From Liolophura sinensis (lineage: Eukaryota > Mollusca > Polyplacophora > Chitonida > Chitonidae): a stretch of DNA of 64,000 nucleotides. The stretch is from assembly GCF_032854445.1 (NCBI RefSeq), contig NC_088302.1, positions 1,738,001 to 1,802,000 on the forward strand. The letters are read 5' to 3'. Position numbers and translations under genes: made by a program. The notes under the pieces are model-generated. The model was not told where the DNA came from. It saw only the letters and a list, made by a program, of their open reading frames with translations, and did not search any database. Positions 36,540-47,414 of the stretch are shown here, piece after piece. Every line of letters starts with the position of its first letter. The stretch's first letter is position 1.

Positions 36540-37212
36540 CAGCTCGCTCGAATACTTTCCCAGCAATGCCTTGATACATTTCACCACCAAACTGTCACTG
36601 CCCATGCATTTGACTGGTGACTGGGAATGTAGGTTGGTAGAAATTCAGAACCCCCATACCTTTCATCGTGCGGCAAGACGAAGTGTGGTATGTCCTAGAC
36701 TACAAAGAGGACCCGCACCGCGGTAAGCATAAGTTAACAATTCCATCAGGCTTAACATTACCCTTCACCCAAAGGCCTCGCCAAGGGCCTGACCGGCTTG
36801 TTGACCCACACAAACATCCCTTTACTCAAGGCTCACACCGGTGATTTGACATTCAGTTTCAATGATGTGAAGCGGAAATACAGCTTGCGGTTTCAGAAAC
36901 AGTTGGGGCACAGTTTCGGCCCACGTCTGAAGCAGCTCATGAATTCACCGCACGATTGGCTAATGGGGCCGGCGGATCTGCTGCATATCGGTGCCGAGGA
37001 TTTACATGCTAGCACACCCAGGCTGTACGTGTACACGGACATCGTCGAACCGCGTGTGGTGGGAGACACGCTGGCGCCGCTGTTGCGGCTGGTCACCGCG
37101 AAACGGAAGTACGGGCAACACATACAACCCAGAGCGGCGCAAGCATTTGTCGACGGTGAAAATTGATATTTGGGACGATACGGGCCAATCCGTCGCATTT
37201 GAACGCGGTTAA
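36514..37212 (+). pseudogene. Polinton structural-type protein ('MFYVTLPSNSS' family), broken
   Basis: Starts with 'MFYVTLPSNSSLEYFPSN', an N-terminus I recognise from a protein family carried by animal Polintons and related viruses. 'WECRLVEIQNPHTF' follows. After a frameshift near 36660-36790 the second segment includes 'LTFSFNDVKRKYSLRF' and 'LYVYTDIVEPRVVGDTLAPL', typical of its C-terminal half. A second frameshift near 37140 precedes 'IDIWDDTGQSVAFERG' and the stop at 37212. A minor-capsid or penton-like role is possible from gene order but is not shown by sequence. Confidence 0.6.
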
Positions 37213-37264
37213 GCGGTGCTGATACTTCACTTTCGACAGCGGGGCGCATTACTTTTGCATTGAG

Positions 37265-37750
37265 CGTCGTAGAGAACCCTGACATGTACCGATCCTACAT
37301 CGACTATTACACCAAGCAAGCTGGCGGAGGTGGGCTACCTGTGTTTCGGGGTACAGTTGTACAGGGCAGTCACGGCTTACTCGGCAGTTTCATCAAAATA
37401 GAGTAGCCCTTGTTAAAGCCTGCTGCGCAAACGTTAGGAAAAACTGCATTACGTGCCGGACTGAAAGTCATGGACGACGTGTGGGACGAGGAAGTACCGG
37501 TGAGCCAGGCCTTGAAACGACGCGCTCTGGAGGGAGGAAGCCTCCTGGTGGACAAAGCCGGTCGCTAGGCCCAGCGCAAGATATTGGGCAAGATGAACGG
37601 GGTGAGAGGGGCGGATATAGAACAGAAGGTCTGGCGGTCCCACTCGTCTCCTGCACGCAGGACCAAGAAGACGCGCCACTCTCACTCGTGCTGACCTGCC
37701 CATTGGGCACTCTCCCGCCAACCTCGACGCACCAAACCACGCTCCGCACC
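37265..37750 (+). pseudogene. Polinton Gly-rich virion-type protein, broken
   Basis: A plus-strand frame with 'YYTKQAGGGGLPVFRG' followed by 'GSHGLLGSF', an amphipathic/hydrophobic stretch ('KTALRAGLKVMDDVW') and a basic tail. This order is seen in small Polinton proteins placed just before the capsid gene, sometimes compared with adenoviral core or minor capsid proteins. Stops interrupt it after 'IKIE' (about 37405) and after 'VDKAGR' (37566). Function is inferred only from position. Confidence 0.5.
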
Positions 37751-37757
37751 GGATATT

Positions 37758-37840
37758 TTGGCTAACGCCATGGAACTCCCCCACGCAGAGTGTTGCCCTT
37801 CTGTCATCAGTGACTTTCATTTGTGGACCTTACCCCTTGC
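37758..37840 (+). pseudogene. 5' stub of Polinton major capsid gene
   Basis: About 27 codons with 'HAECCPS' and 'LWTLPLAYTSEK' resemble the N-terminus of the F54H12.2-like double-jelly-roll capsid protein of Polintons. The rest of the gene (normally over 500 codons) is missing: within 30 bases the opposite-strand polymerase begins. The match is short, so confidence is limited. Confidence 0.35.
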
Positions 37841-37869
37841 CTACACCAGCGAGAAGGTCGCTGGGATGC

Positions 37870-40249
37870 CTAATCGTACCCCTGGGACGGGACGTACGCT
37901 TCGTTGTTGTCCACTTCCCAGCGCAAGTCTTGAGGTGTCAACCCTCGCCGATCGTTATAGTACAGCTTACCCTGGCGTGGGTGATTCAGGTGACAGCCGT
38001 GGTAGTGGTAATAGCAACCGTGGAAGTGGAAGACGATGGGACAATCTGCCGATGTGGGCAAACCCGTCTGCGGGGATTTGCCTATCACCGACCTGTTTCT
38101 CCGTATGGTTAAGCCGGTGGCGGATGGGTGTCCCCAGCTGGTGCGACTGCCAGTTCAGCCCTATTTCAGCCAGACGCGTAGCGGTGCCGGAGGGAACGAA
38201 CTTCTCCCCGTCTCGTTGCTGTCGGATGTAGTGACCCGCCGGCATGAGTGAGGCAAGGCAGGCCAAGTACTTCGTTTGCATGAAACCCAACGATCCGCTG
38301 ACAGAGCTTATCTTGCCGTATACGTGTCACGCCTCGGTCGTGGTACCCAAGAAAGATGATGCTCGTTCCGTCCACGAAGTTTTTCTTCAGGAAGGCGTAC
38401 ATGTCTTTGTCTTTCTCACCGATGAGCGTGAACACGGAGCGCAAATGTGGTGCCGTGCTTCCTCCACGTCTCCTGCAGCGTCTTATACTCGGCATCCGTG
38501 CACTGGTGGGTGAGTTCGTTATCGAAAGCATGCCGGGTTGGGAGCGCCGTTTCCTCCAGCCGGCCGAGGGAGTCTATGTAGCTGTAACAAACTTGCCTTT
38601 GGTGACGCGGCAGTCGTAAGCTTTCACCCACTTGTCGTAACTGCAATTAGAGGTCAGGTAATTTCGAATGTCCAGAAATTTCAGTTGCGGTTTGCTGAGG
38701 GCCATGTGATTGTTGTTACGCTTGATAACATACTCAAAATCACCGGCCTTGACCAGGTGTGGGTAAAGCTGTTGCTTGATCAAGTTCAGGTCGTAGTTGC
38801 CCAAGTTGAAGCTCAGGATGGGGAGCTGGTTGATATAGGCGACGAATTTTTCCCGCAGCGGCCAAGTGTAAGACAGGTTGGTGTCGTTGAGACCGATGCG
38901 CTCGTCTAACTTGTCCAGGATGTTGGTATAAAGCTCTGTGAGATAGGCGCTACTGGTCTAGATGATGGTATTGAGGTAAGCCCTCATCCATTCGACGAGC
39001 GCGTGGGGATCACAGGTAGAGATGAAGCACATCGGCTGATCGTAGATGGGCACATTTGAGTTCGCGCTGACACTCCTGGAGATGTGATGGGACGTCCAAT
39101 ACGATGAGCCGGTAATCGCTTCGTCCACATTGGCCAGGTAAGCTTCGAAGTCTTAACATGCTCGGTAAGGGCATATTCCGTTGTCTCCTGGCAGGAAGTA
39201 AATACCCATGTCCGCCAAGACTTCGAAAATAGTGGGTTGAATGTGGAATACACCCCCTGGGTACTGACGGCGAACGGCGCAGGTGAACGTTTGACTGTGC
39301 CATTGTAACTTATACTTCTTATTAAACGTCTTATGACACACTTCACACCTGTAAGATTGGGTGAAACGAGCCGTGTCCTTGATGTAGCTCAAATGCTGAT
39401 TGTAAATGTTAAACCGCATGGTGGAAGCATATCGCTGTGTATGTGTACTGCGATGGACGAGTTGAGCCGGGTAAAAGAGAGCATGGTGAGGAGCTGGTAC
39501 GCTTGAATGTTCACGTTGAATAGGCTCTCCAGCGCACTGAGAGGTACACCGCGGAAATGCCGCCTCCAGATAAATTCGGTGGTGATGTCCAGCGTGGTTG
39601 TCGCTGTATTGGGAGTCGGCCTTGTCCAGATGGACAGCCAAACACCGACACAAACACAAATGGTCTCTATAAGGTCCATTAGCTCCTTGCTAACGTGTGC
39701 AGCTCCATGTTCGCCGCCAGGTAAGGCAGCAACGTTACCCAGCCCTTACCGATGGGCTGATGGGTAAGTTTGTGCACAAAAAACAACACGTTAGTCAAGA
39801 GATCTACGATCCATTAGCATCAAACCCATCTTTGTTGGGGAGATGAGCGAGGAGTTCATGCACGTCAGCCTGACTCAGCCACGTGTTTCGGAATGTCGAG
39901 TACCGGGGAGTTATTGGCGATGGGGTAAAAGTAAAGCACCTGTCCCGCCTCCTTGTGGTGAAGGATATACCCAAAGCGGTAAAGGCGGTGGTTGATCGTC
40001 ATAGATCGCGTTCAGATATTCGTCCATGGCTCCTAGATCGTTGAGCCGGTAGTTGTAGAGGTCCTGCACCGGCTTTCCGCGATGGAACTGCTGGCGGATG
40101 GAACGCCAACGTTGTTGATATAGTTGGTGTAGCTCACTGTCGGGTTGGAGCTGGCTCGCTGGGATCTTCCACTTTTCCTTGATCGACTCCCCCGTCTCTA
40201 GACTTGCTGCACTCGACGAGCTGGCTTCGTTTGTGGGGAAAGCGGGTCT
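37870..40249 (-). pseudogene. Polinton protein-primed family B DNA polymerase, broken and 3'-truncated
   Basis: On the minus strand from 40249 downward: the N-terminal region with 'RGKPVQDLYNYRLNDLG'; 'VLFFVHKL'; a zinc-finger-like 'YRCEVCHKTFNKKYKLQWH' near 39350; 'PGGVFHIQPTIFEVLADMG'; exonuclease motif I 'DFEAYL' (39132-39152) directly after a stop at 39153-39155; exonuclease motif II 'GNYDLN' (38787-38804); 'FLDIRNYL'; and palm 'IVGFHANEV' near 38280, where motif A's aspartate is replaced by histidine. The last recognisable parts are 'FHFHGCYYHYHGCHLNH' and 'EAYVPSQGYD' at 37870. The fingers/thumb and the DTD motif C are absent. There are many frameshifts. Better exonuclease than polymerase conservation is evident, but the enzyme cannot be active. 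Confidence 0.85.
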
Positions 40250-41335
40250 CTGTAACACAGGAGCGTGTAGAGTATAGTTCAGTAGTGTACAGTATGATAT
40301 ATTTATAGTAGAGTGTAACTATAGTAGGGTAGAGTAGAGTATAACTATAGTAGAGTATAATATAACTATAGTTGAGTACAATATAGTAGGATATAACTAT
40401 ACTAGAGTATTATATAGCTATACGTAGGCCTAACAAGCTCGCGAAAATGTCCCAGAGTATCGTCTCCCACACTGTCTAGCTCTAATTTGTTAAATTTAAA
40501 AATGATTAACTGTTTAATTGTCATCAATAGTGATTTCCCCAAGTAAAATGAACAAAACAGAGCAAGCTCAACACAGCCTATAAAATCTACAAACCCATTT
40601 GTCGAGCTTTCGGACATTAAAAGTGTCACAACATGAACCGACCACATTCCGTTTAAACATGATTAGCCACACAACGCCATCTGTGATGTCCAATAATTAT
40701 TATTTTATTCCATTTTACATAAAAAGGCACCAAATCCAGAGAATATGGCCAGAGAAACGTGTTAGGCAACATATAGGTAAAAACTAAGCTTATAACTTGG
40801 AGGCATACGGTTATGTAACACTCGCTGTGCTACTTCGAAAACAGTTCACCAGTGAATCTCAAGTATCGAAAATTGGACCTTTCATAGTACGAAATACGGC
40901 ATGTGTTTATACTGCATCGTATGATAAATATGTCAGTTTCAGTCGACGGCCCTCAGGACTAGGGAAGACCATTGTTTAACGCCATGTGTGACTTATACAA
41001 AGTACTGCGGTGTCTGACCCAGTGCTGAAACCGTTAGGCTTTTACCACAGTGCGTGACTTACCCTGCCGTGTTCACCATGCTGGCTGACACTGTACGCGG
41101 GCTGTCGCGTCATCACACGCCCCGGACCTTTTACACTCAGTCACCGTGCTATGCGACCGCACTATTACCCTACTGCAGTTTTACTGTATTATAGCTATAC
41201 AATATTATAGTTATACTTTACTATAGTTATACTCTACGATACTATACTATACAACACTATACTAGTCTATACTTTACTATACTATACGATGCTACAGCTA
41301 TACGATACTAGTGCGTGTGTATATGTGTGACTTAC
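40250..41335 (-). other. Probable intron of the Polinton polymerase gene, with inverted ATAGT repeats
   Basis: On the minus strand a strong donor 'GGCAGG|GTAAGTCAC' (intron starts 41335) and an acceptor 'CTCCTGTGTTACAG|AGACCC' (exon starts 40249) bracket 1,086 bp of AT-rich, non-coding DNA. The donor segment is duplicated 273 bp further in (about 41055-41075). Near both ends lie ATAGT/ACTAT-rich simple repeats (40262-40430 and 41160-41312) that are mutually inverted, sharing 'GAGTATAACTATAGTA'. Confidence 0.5.
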
Positions 41336-41605
41336 CCTGCCGCGTTCAGCAAGTTGATGTACTCGTCAATACCATAACCGGTAAAACAGCTTGTTACACG
41401 CTTCATATGGGTAGACCCGCTCGTTCTTTTTTCCATGTCTCCGCTGGTGCCGCAGCCACGCGTCCCGTCGGGGAAACGTCCGGGCGCAGGTAGGACACGT
41501 GATTCTCTCTCCAGCGTTGTACCATTGATGCCTGAGCCAGCTGTCCCGCCGGAAAAACCGCCCGTCGCACGTGCGGCATATAAACCCTCTCGCCTCCTCC
41601 TCCTC
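41336..41605 (-). pseudogene. C2H2 zinc-finger exon at the 5' end of the Polinton polymerase
   Basis: One minus-strand frame encodes three tandem C2H2-like fingers. The first begins 'CRTCDGRFFRRDSWLRH', with its last ligand lost. The second, 'CPTCARTFPRRDAWLRHQRR' + H (cysteines near 41482-41497), has perfect C-x2-C-x12-H-x3-H spacing. The third is degenerate and ends in an in-frame TGA. The exon ends at a consensus donor. Polinton polymerases often carry N-terminal zinc fingers, so this is probably exon 1. A separate finger protein is the alternative. Confidence 0.6.
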
Positions 41606-41764
41606 TTCCTGCAGAAGCGGATCATTTCATACTGACAGCATAGCGTCTCTCTCTGGGTGAACGTGGTGTGGCGCTTCACGGCTCACACACCTCATTTTTT
41701 CCCTATCCGTGCGGACGTCACACATCACGCTCCTCGCTAATGGGTTGCGCAGAGCGGAAGACAA

Positions 41765-42070
41765 CGACATTCAGGCGCCAAGACCATGTGGTCACCCATG
41801 AGTCCGTTGGGCTCGAAGGAGCTCAAGGGGCTGCGCTCATTGGTCCATCAGGTGCCTCGCTCTGAGCGGGGATTCAACGACACACCTGAATCGCTCATTG
41901 ATCTGTCATGCATCATGCTCCTCGCTCATTGGTTGTTGCGCAGCGCGGACGTCAACGAAATTCAGACGTCAAGACTGCGCGGTCACACTTGACGTCACGC
42001 GCCTTGCTCTGAGCGCGCAACGCGCATGACGTCACGCGCCTTGCCCGCCCATGGGTTGCGGAGCGCGGAC
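41765..42070 (-). repeat. Right terminal inverted repeat with CRE palindromes
   Basis: Inverted match to the left end over 41768-41985, with a further diverged subrepeat out to about 42070. Two perfect TGACGTCA palindromes occur at 41990-41997 and 42027-42034, each followed by CGCGCCTTGC. ATTGG boxes occur near 41839 and 41936. Confidence 0.75.
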
Positions 42071-42079
42071 TCAACGATA

Positions 42080-43220
42080 TGCAAATGCAGGCACAAATGC
42101 CTCCACAATACGACACGTTCGGCCCATTTTATACTACTTACGTTTTATCCACCTGACTGTCTTTCTTTATAATTATTGGAGTCTAATTAATGGGGTGGGG
42201 ACAACTTGGGATGGATATGGATAACTTCATCTCTCTCAGCTTCTCACCTGATATGCGTGTACAGACTTTATTCGAAGCAATAGGGAGTTGAAAACATTTT
42301 CTATAAACTTAGAAGTTAATGTTAAACCTGCTTCACTGAAAGTTTAATCTAAAACTACCGTACGCTTTGTTGTCATTCACAATTATGTATACCTTGTATA
42401 GTATCCCATTGTCTAATCGTGTTATATCAGCCATTTCCAGGAGACCGTCCATTGTGCGTTGTTCATTCTTCTATATCGTCCCACGTTATCCTTTATTTCA
42501 TTGTCTGTTTCCCTGTGCCGCTGGCGAGTGAAGTGCCTGGATGAATATAAGCGTCATGTCCGACATTCATCTACCATTCGTAGTCCGTAAAAGGCGTTCC
42601 AAGTCGATAATCGCAAGATCCATTTCCAAAACAACGTTTAACACTAGCTCGCAAAGACAAAGGTATGTAAGAAATTGTACAAATAAGAAATAAAGCCGGT
42701 AACACACAAGAGAGAAGCGGTCATAAGTTTTCAATGATACCGGGCAGACAGTGGATATTCCAGGCATGAATTCCATATCAAAGTTCAAATTCGTAGTCCG
42801 TAAATGAGTTCCAGGTCAAATTAGAATTAAAGTATCTGAGTAGCGCTTTTATTGCAACTGTTCATAAAGACATCATGCTGATGTAATGAGGATGGCAACC
42901 TTTACGGCCCCTAGCCCCAAGTTAAGCGGTATTACAGTTCGAAAATGACGAGCGTTACAGACCCTAACCGATCAGATTGTGATTCAAAAGTAAGGGACGA
43001 TTACGTCTTTCCCGTTAATATGTAAAGATCTCATGCTACAAGAGGCGCCATCTATGATGTTACACATGATATGCAAGATAGACGGTTACACGCGGCAACC
43101 AGCGCCATCTATGTTGTTAAATACCATATACGCGATATATCTGTCCCGTTTATGTGGTTGATCACAATGCAGATGGCCAGAGATTCTGAAGGCTCTGTCC
43201 ATACCTGCCAACGAGAGTGT
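42080..43220. other. Non-coding DNA between Polinton and Penelope-like element
   Basis: No gene. 'ATTCGTAGTCCGTAAA' is repeated at about 42578 and 42789, and 'GCGCCATCTATG' at about 43045 and 43103. These may be ends of small unidentified mobile elements. Confidence 0.55.
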
Positions 43221-43224
43221 TATA

Positions 43225-44606
43225 CTAACTGTAAAATTTGAGAGACTTAGAATGAAGGCGTTTCATGGAGTATCCTTGACAAACTAGTTTTTGAACTAGC
43301 AATTTGTGACGCAGATTTAAGTCATCACAATTAACGCAAGATCTGACAAATGCCACAAGGCGAGATATGTATACGCCATATGCAGGACCCTTTGGTATAT
43401 TGTTATCCAAATAAGGATAATTTACAATATCAAATTGAAATTATCCCTTTTGTCGTAAAGGCGGCGTGAAAGGAGACCTTGTTCGTCTTCGTACAGATAT
43501 TGATCCAAATAAGACGTACCATCAGGACTATCTGTTGTCTCCTTTTAATCCAATGAAGGCGGATAGATTTCCTTCACCGCTTTAGCAATATGGGGGTTAT
43601 TTAACGCCAGTAGATCGTCAATGTACCACTTGGTAAATGAAAAGGATCGAGCTTTAAAGATATTACTTTTAAGTAATTTCTGAATATAGTCGTATTCATA
43701 TGAAAACAGGTATAGGTCTGCCAAAAGAGGCGCACAACTGGTACCCACTGGAATACCTATGGACTGTTTTTAAACCGTATCCCCGAATTTCACATAGATG
43801 TTATTAATGAGAAATTCAAGTAATTCAATAAATAATATAGCATCCCATGAGTGGTAACCTTAATAAATAGTAGAACCAAAGAAAGCCTTATTGCTTCTGA
43901 CGTTAATGTAACGGTGACCTGTTTTAGTAAATACCGAGACAATTAACGACGATATTCTTTCAATAAGATCTTTGTGAGGAATTGTAGTATAGAGAGTAGA
44001 GAAATCCCAAGTGGATACGTCTATGTACGGTATATGCATATGAGCATCAAGTTCTTCTGTAAAACGTTTGGAGTTGTTAAGAATCCATATGCAGTGGACA
44101 CCTGAATTTTTTGTTATGGCACAACAATACTTATTCCAAAATGACTTTACTTCTTGTAACGCTCTCGTAAGTAGAGTTGACGAGTTTGGTGGTACAACTT
44201 CTCGAACCCGCAATAAATCGAGCTTTGTATGGGGACTTATACATTTTAGGAATCCAGTAAAGTTGTGGTATTTCTGTATGACGGGTAGGTATATTTATGC
44301 GCCTTTCTTTAAGAAAGGTTTTGTGTTTTTTAAATAGAAATCTCTCTCGGATATACTTGTATAGTACTTGGTCTACAGCCACCAAGTGTGACACAAGAAA
44401 GTTTTGTCAGTTCTTCCGGGCACAGGTCAATGTCTTGTACAGAAGATTTAAATCTCTTTTGATGCCTTTTATATAATGGACTACTACGTGGCTGATTGAT
44501 CGTAAGTAAGTTCTGTTGTCCACCAATCGCCTGTGCTTCGGATAAGCTTCTTCTGGAATAAAGCATCGTTGCGGATGTCTGTTTTCAGTTGCACTTCCAT
44601 CGCCTA
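43225..44606 (-). pseudogene. Penelope-like reverse transcriptase pseudogene
   Basis: Minus-strand reverse transcriptase with hallmarks of Penelope-like elements: 'PQLYWIPKMYKSPYKARFIA' (the PKxxK motif), 'IDVSTWDFSTLYTTIPHKDL' (motif A), 'GTSCAPLLADLYLF' (motif B), 'WYIDDLLALNN' (catalytic YIDD), 'LYDKRDNFN' and 'GPAYGVYISRLVAF'. It is broken by frameshifts near 44370, 44190 and 43432 and by in-frame TAA codons at 43860-43862, 43770-43772 and 43545-43547. The 5' start may be an ATG near 44605. No GIY-YIG endonuclease is seen downstream of the stop at 43225, so it is either an endonuclease-deficient type or 3'-truncated. Assignment to the Neptune-like branch is only a guess. Confidence 0.8.
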
Positions 44607-44869
44607 CTCCTCACAATGGGCGAACCATTTGCTTTATTTTACGAAAGCCACTTGTTTAGTCAATGTTGAAAACAAGCTGTTTGTGCCCTGCGTCCCACTT
44701 GATGTCTTACGCTTCAAAATTTATCAACAGTATACTTCCAAATTCGATTTTCAGCACCGGTTATTTGGACATCTTTTATATTTTGAGACCTTAGCTTTGA
44801 ACAGCTCGGAAACAAAACTGTTAACAGTAAAATAGCAAGAGACAAAAACAAAATGACAAAGTCATTATC
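44607..44869. other. Upstream flank of the Penelope-like element
   Basis: No supported gene. It may be the 5' part of the retroelement. The 100-codon plus-strand ORF here is antisense shadow. Confidence 0.4.
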
Positions 44870-46470
44870 CCGACCTGGACAACACAGAACAGCAAGGGAA
44901 CATGACTGTCAACCCTGAACAGCATACGAAGAGAACTGTCAACCCTGATCGGCATACGAAGAGAACTGTCAACCCTGATCAGCATACGAACAGAATTAAC
45001 TGTCAACCCTCAACAGGAGGGGGACAGAACTGACAGAACTCTCAATCCCGAACACAGGGGAACAGAACTATCAACCTTAAACGGTATGCGAACAGAACTG
45101 CCAACGCTCAACAGAATGCGAATAACAGCACGCGAAAAGAACTGTCAACACCGAACAGCATGGGGGCAGAACTGCCAACTATGAACAGCAGGGAACAGAA
45201 CTGTCCACCCTGAACGACAGGGAACAGAAGTGTCATGAATAGCAGACACAGAACTACAGAACTGTCAAACCTGAACACCTGGGTACAGATTTGTCAAACC
45301 TGAACAGCACGCGGACAGAGCTATCAGTCCTGAACGCCACAAGAATAGACCTGTCAACCCTAAACAGCACGGGACCAGAGCTGTCAACCCTGAACACCAT
45401 GGGAACACAACTGTCACCCCTGAACACCATGGAACATAACTGTCATCTCTTTACAGCAGGAAACAGAACTGTCATCTCTTAACAGCAGGGAGCAGAACTG
45501 TCAGCGCTGAACAGCAGGGAGCAGAACTGTCAGCGCTGAACAGCAAGGAGCAGAACTGTCAGCCCTGAACAGTATGGGAACAGAAATGTCAGCGCTGAGA
45601 AGCAGTGAGCAGAACTGTCGGCCCTAAACAGCATTGAAACAGAACTGTCAGCGCAGAACAGCGCGGGGACAGAATTATCAACCCTGTACAACATGTGGAG
45701 AGAACTGTCGGCCCTGAACAGCAGGGAGCAGAACTGTCAGCGCTGAACAGCAGGGAGCAGAACTGTCATCGCTGAACAGTATGGGAACAGAACCGTCAGC
45801 GCTGAACAGCCGTGAGCACAACTGTCAGCCCTGAATAGCATGGGAACAGAACTGTCAGCGCTGAACAGCAGGGAGCAGAACTGTCAACCCTGAACAGCAG
45901 GGAGCAGAACTGTCAGCGCTGAACAGCAGGGAACAGAACTGTCAAACCTTAACAGAAGGGAGCAGAAATGTCAGCCCTGAACAGCAAGGAGCAGGATTGT
46001 CAACCCTGAACAGCAGGCAGCAGAACTGTCAACTCTGAAGAGCAGGGAGCAGAACTGTCAAACTTTAACAGCAGGGAACAGAAATGTCAGCCCTGAACAG
46101 CAGGGAGCTGGATTGTCAACCATTAACAGCAGGAAGCAGAACTGTCAACTCTGAATAGCAGGGAGCAGAACTGTCAAATCTGAAGACCAGGGAGCAGAAC
46201 TGTCAGCTCTGAAGAGTAGGGAGCAGAACTGTCAACTCTGAAGAGCAGGGCGCAGAACTGTCAACTCTGAAGACCAGGGAGCAAAACTGTCATCTGTGAA
46301 GAGCAAGGAGCAGAACTGTCAGCGCTGAAGAGCAAGGAACAGAACTGTCAACCCTTAACAGCAGGGAGCAGAACTGTCAGCGCTGAACAGCACAAGCACA
46401 GAATTATCAACCCTGTATAATATGTTGACAGAACTGACAGCCCTGAGCATCACAAACTGATGTTCTGCCA
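44870..46470. repeat. 29-30-bp minisatellite, about 50 copies
   Basis: The core 'GAGCAGAACTGTCAGCGCTG' plus 'AACAGCAGG' repeats every 29 bp in the homogeneous centre (45481, 45510, 45539...). It becomes irregular (29-40 bp) toward both ends, with 'GGAACAGAACTGTCAACCCT' variants. Confidence 0.95.
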
Positions 46471-46594
46471 GGGGACTAAGCACCTCCGAGGCCTGGTCAC
46501 TTGTCTGGGCATTGTCTTCATGTGTTTGTATTAAATGTGATGACAATACAGCATTTTAGTCATGCTTGGTCACTGAGGGCTACTATATTGTAGT

Positions 46595-46650
46595 GATTGA
46601 GTGAGTGTTGGGGTTTAACGTCATACTTAGTAATTTTTCAGTCATTTTTA
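46595..46650 (-). mobile_element. Truncated SINE 3' end
   Basis: 'GATTGAGTGAGTGTTGGGGT', then 'TTTAACGTCATACTTAGTAA' matches the tail-proximal end of the SINE at 29061-29422. The rest is missing. Confidence 0.75.
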
Positions 46651-47025
46651 GATCCATCTCTCTTTAGAAAATGATTTCTGCCAGGTTTGAGTGTGCTCTG
46701 AACTGCTTGGTATGTTAGCACATCGTTACATCAGTTGGGCTACACACCTGACTGTGTATACCTGGTCACAATGTACCTGCTAAAGATAAAAGCGATTTTT
46801 CAACAAAAAATGTTATGATTCGTTCAATTTTTGTGCTTGACTGAAATGAAATACAGGCAGATCCACAACGCGATAATACCAAATTTCATTTGTAAAATGT
46901 GGCCATGCGGTAAAAAATAAGATCCTGGTCTTGGAAAGGAGTTTTACCAGCTATAGTATTGATTATCAAAGCCTAGTAGCGGACGGAGTCGATCGATTGG
47001 AAATCTGCATGGAGTTATTTGATTT
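46651..47025. other. Unique non-coding DNA
   Basis: No gene, repeat or RNA recognised. Confidence 0.5.
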
Positions 47026-47111
47026 ACTCTGTTACTTATTTGTTTTGCTCTGTTACTTATTTGTTTTACTCTGTTACTTTTTTGTTTTACTCTGTTACTT
47101 ATTTGTTTTAT
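47026..47111. repeat. 21-bp tandem repeat, 4 copies
   Basis: The unit 'CTCTGTTACTTATTTGTTTT' + G/A is in-frame, giving a 7-residue leucine/cysteine-rich translation that is not supported as protein. Confidence 0.92.
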
Positions 47112-47149
47112 CGCTGGATGACGATACTGAGAATTGACAGTTTCGCTCT

Positions 47150-47300
47150 ATCTCCTTGGTGACCACAACAGAGCCTCATCACAACACGACTTGACCACAA
47201 CAGAGCCTCATCACAACACGACTTGACAACAATACGACATGACCACAATACGACGTGACCGCAACAGGATTTGACCACAACACGACTTAACCACAACAGG
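47150..47300. repeat. GACCACAACA-rich short tandem repeat
   Basis: 'GACCACAACAGAGCCTCATC' then 'ACAACACGACTT' occurs twice (32 bp period), followed by shorter 16-bp derivatives such as 'GACCACAATACGACGT'. Confidence 0.85.
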
Positions 47301-47414
47301 ACTTTTCGACTTTTAAAACATCTGTATATACAAGTATGCACTGCTGCAGAAAAAAAACTTTGTTTTGGCTTTTAGCCATGTGAATCTGCATTGTTTCTAA
47401 TGGGCATGAAATTA

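Larger units (their letters stand above)
33400..42070. mobile_element. Decayed, internally deleted Polinton/Maverick (virus-like DNA transposon)
   Basis: A GC-rich island in AT-rich DNA bounded by complex inverted repeats. Plus strand: retroviral-type integrase, then several small genes of the kind found in animal Polintons and adintoviruses, then the first codons of a capsid gene. Minus strand: protein-primed family B DNA polymerase plus a zinc-finger exon. At about 8.7 kb it is roughly half the usual 15-20 kb. No packaging ATPase or cysteine protease was seen. Most of the major capsid gene and the polymerase C-terminus are missing at the convergent junction near 37.85 kb. Every gene carries frameshifts or stops, so the copy is dead. 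Exact ends and target duplication could not be fixed. Confidence 0.85.

Noticed and set aside
41332-41679. 115-codon minus-strand ORF in the zinc-finger region
   Set aside because: A different frame from the one showing C2H2 spacing. The finger frame is the meaningful one.
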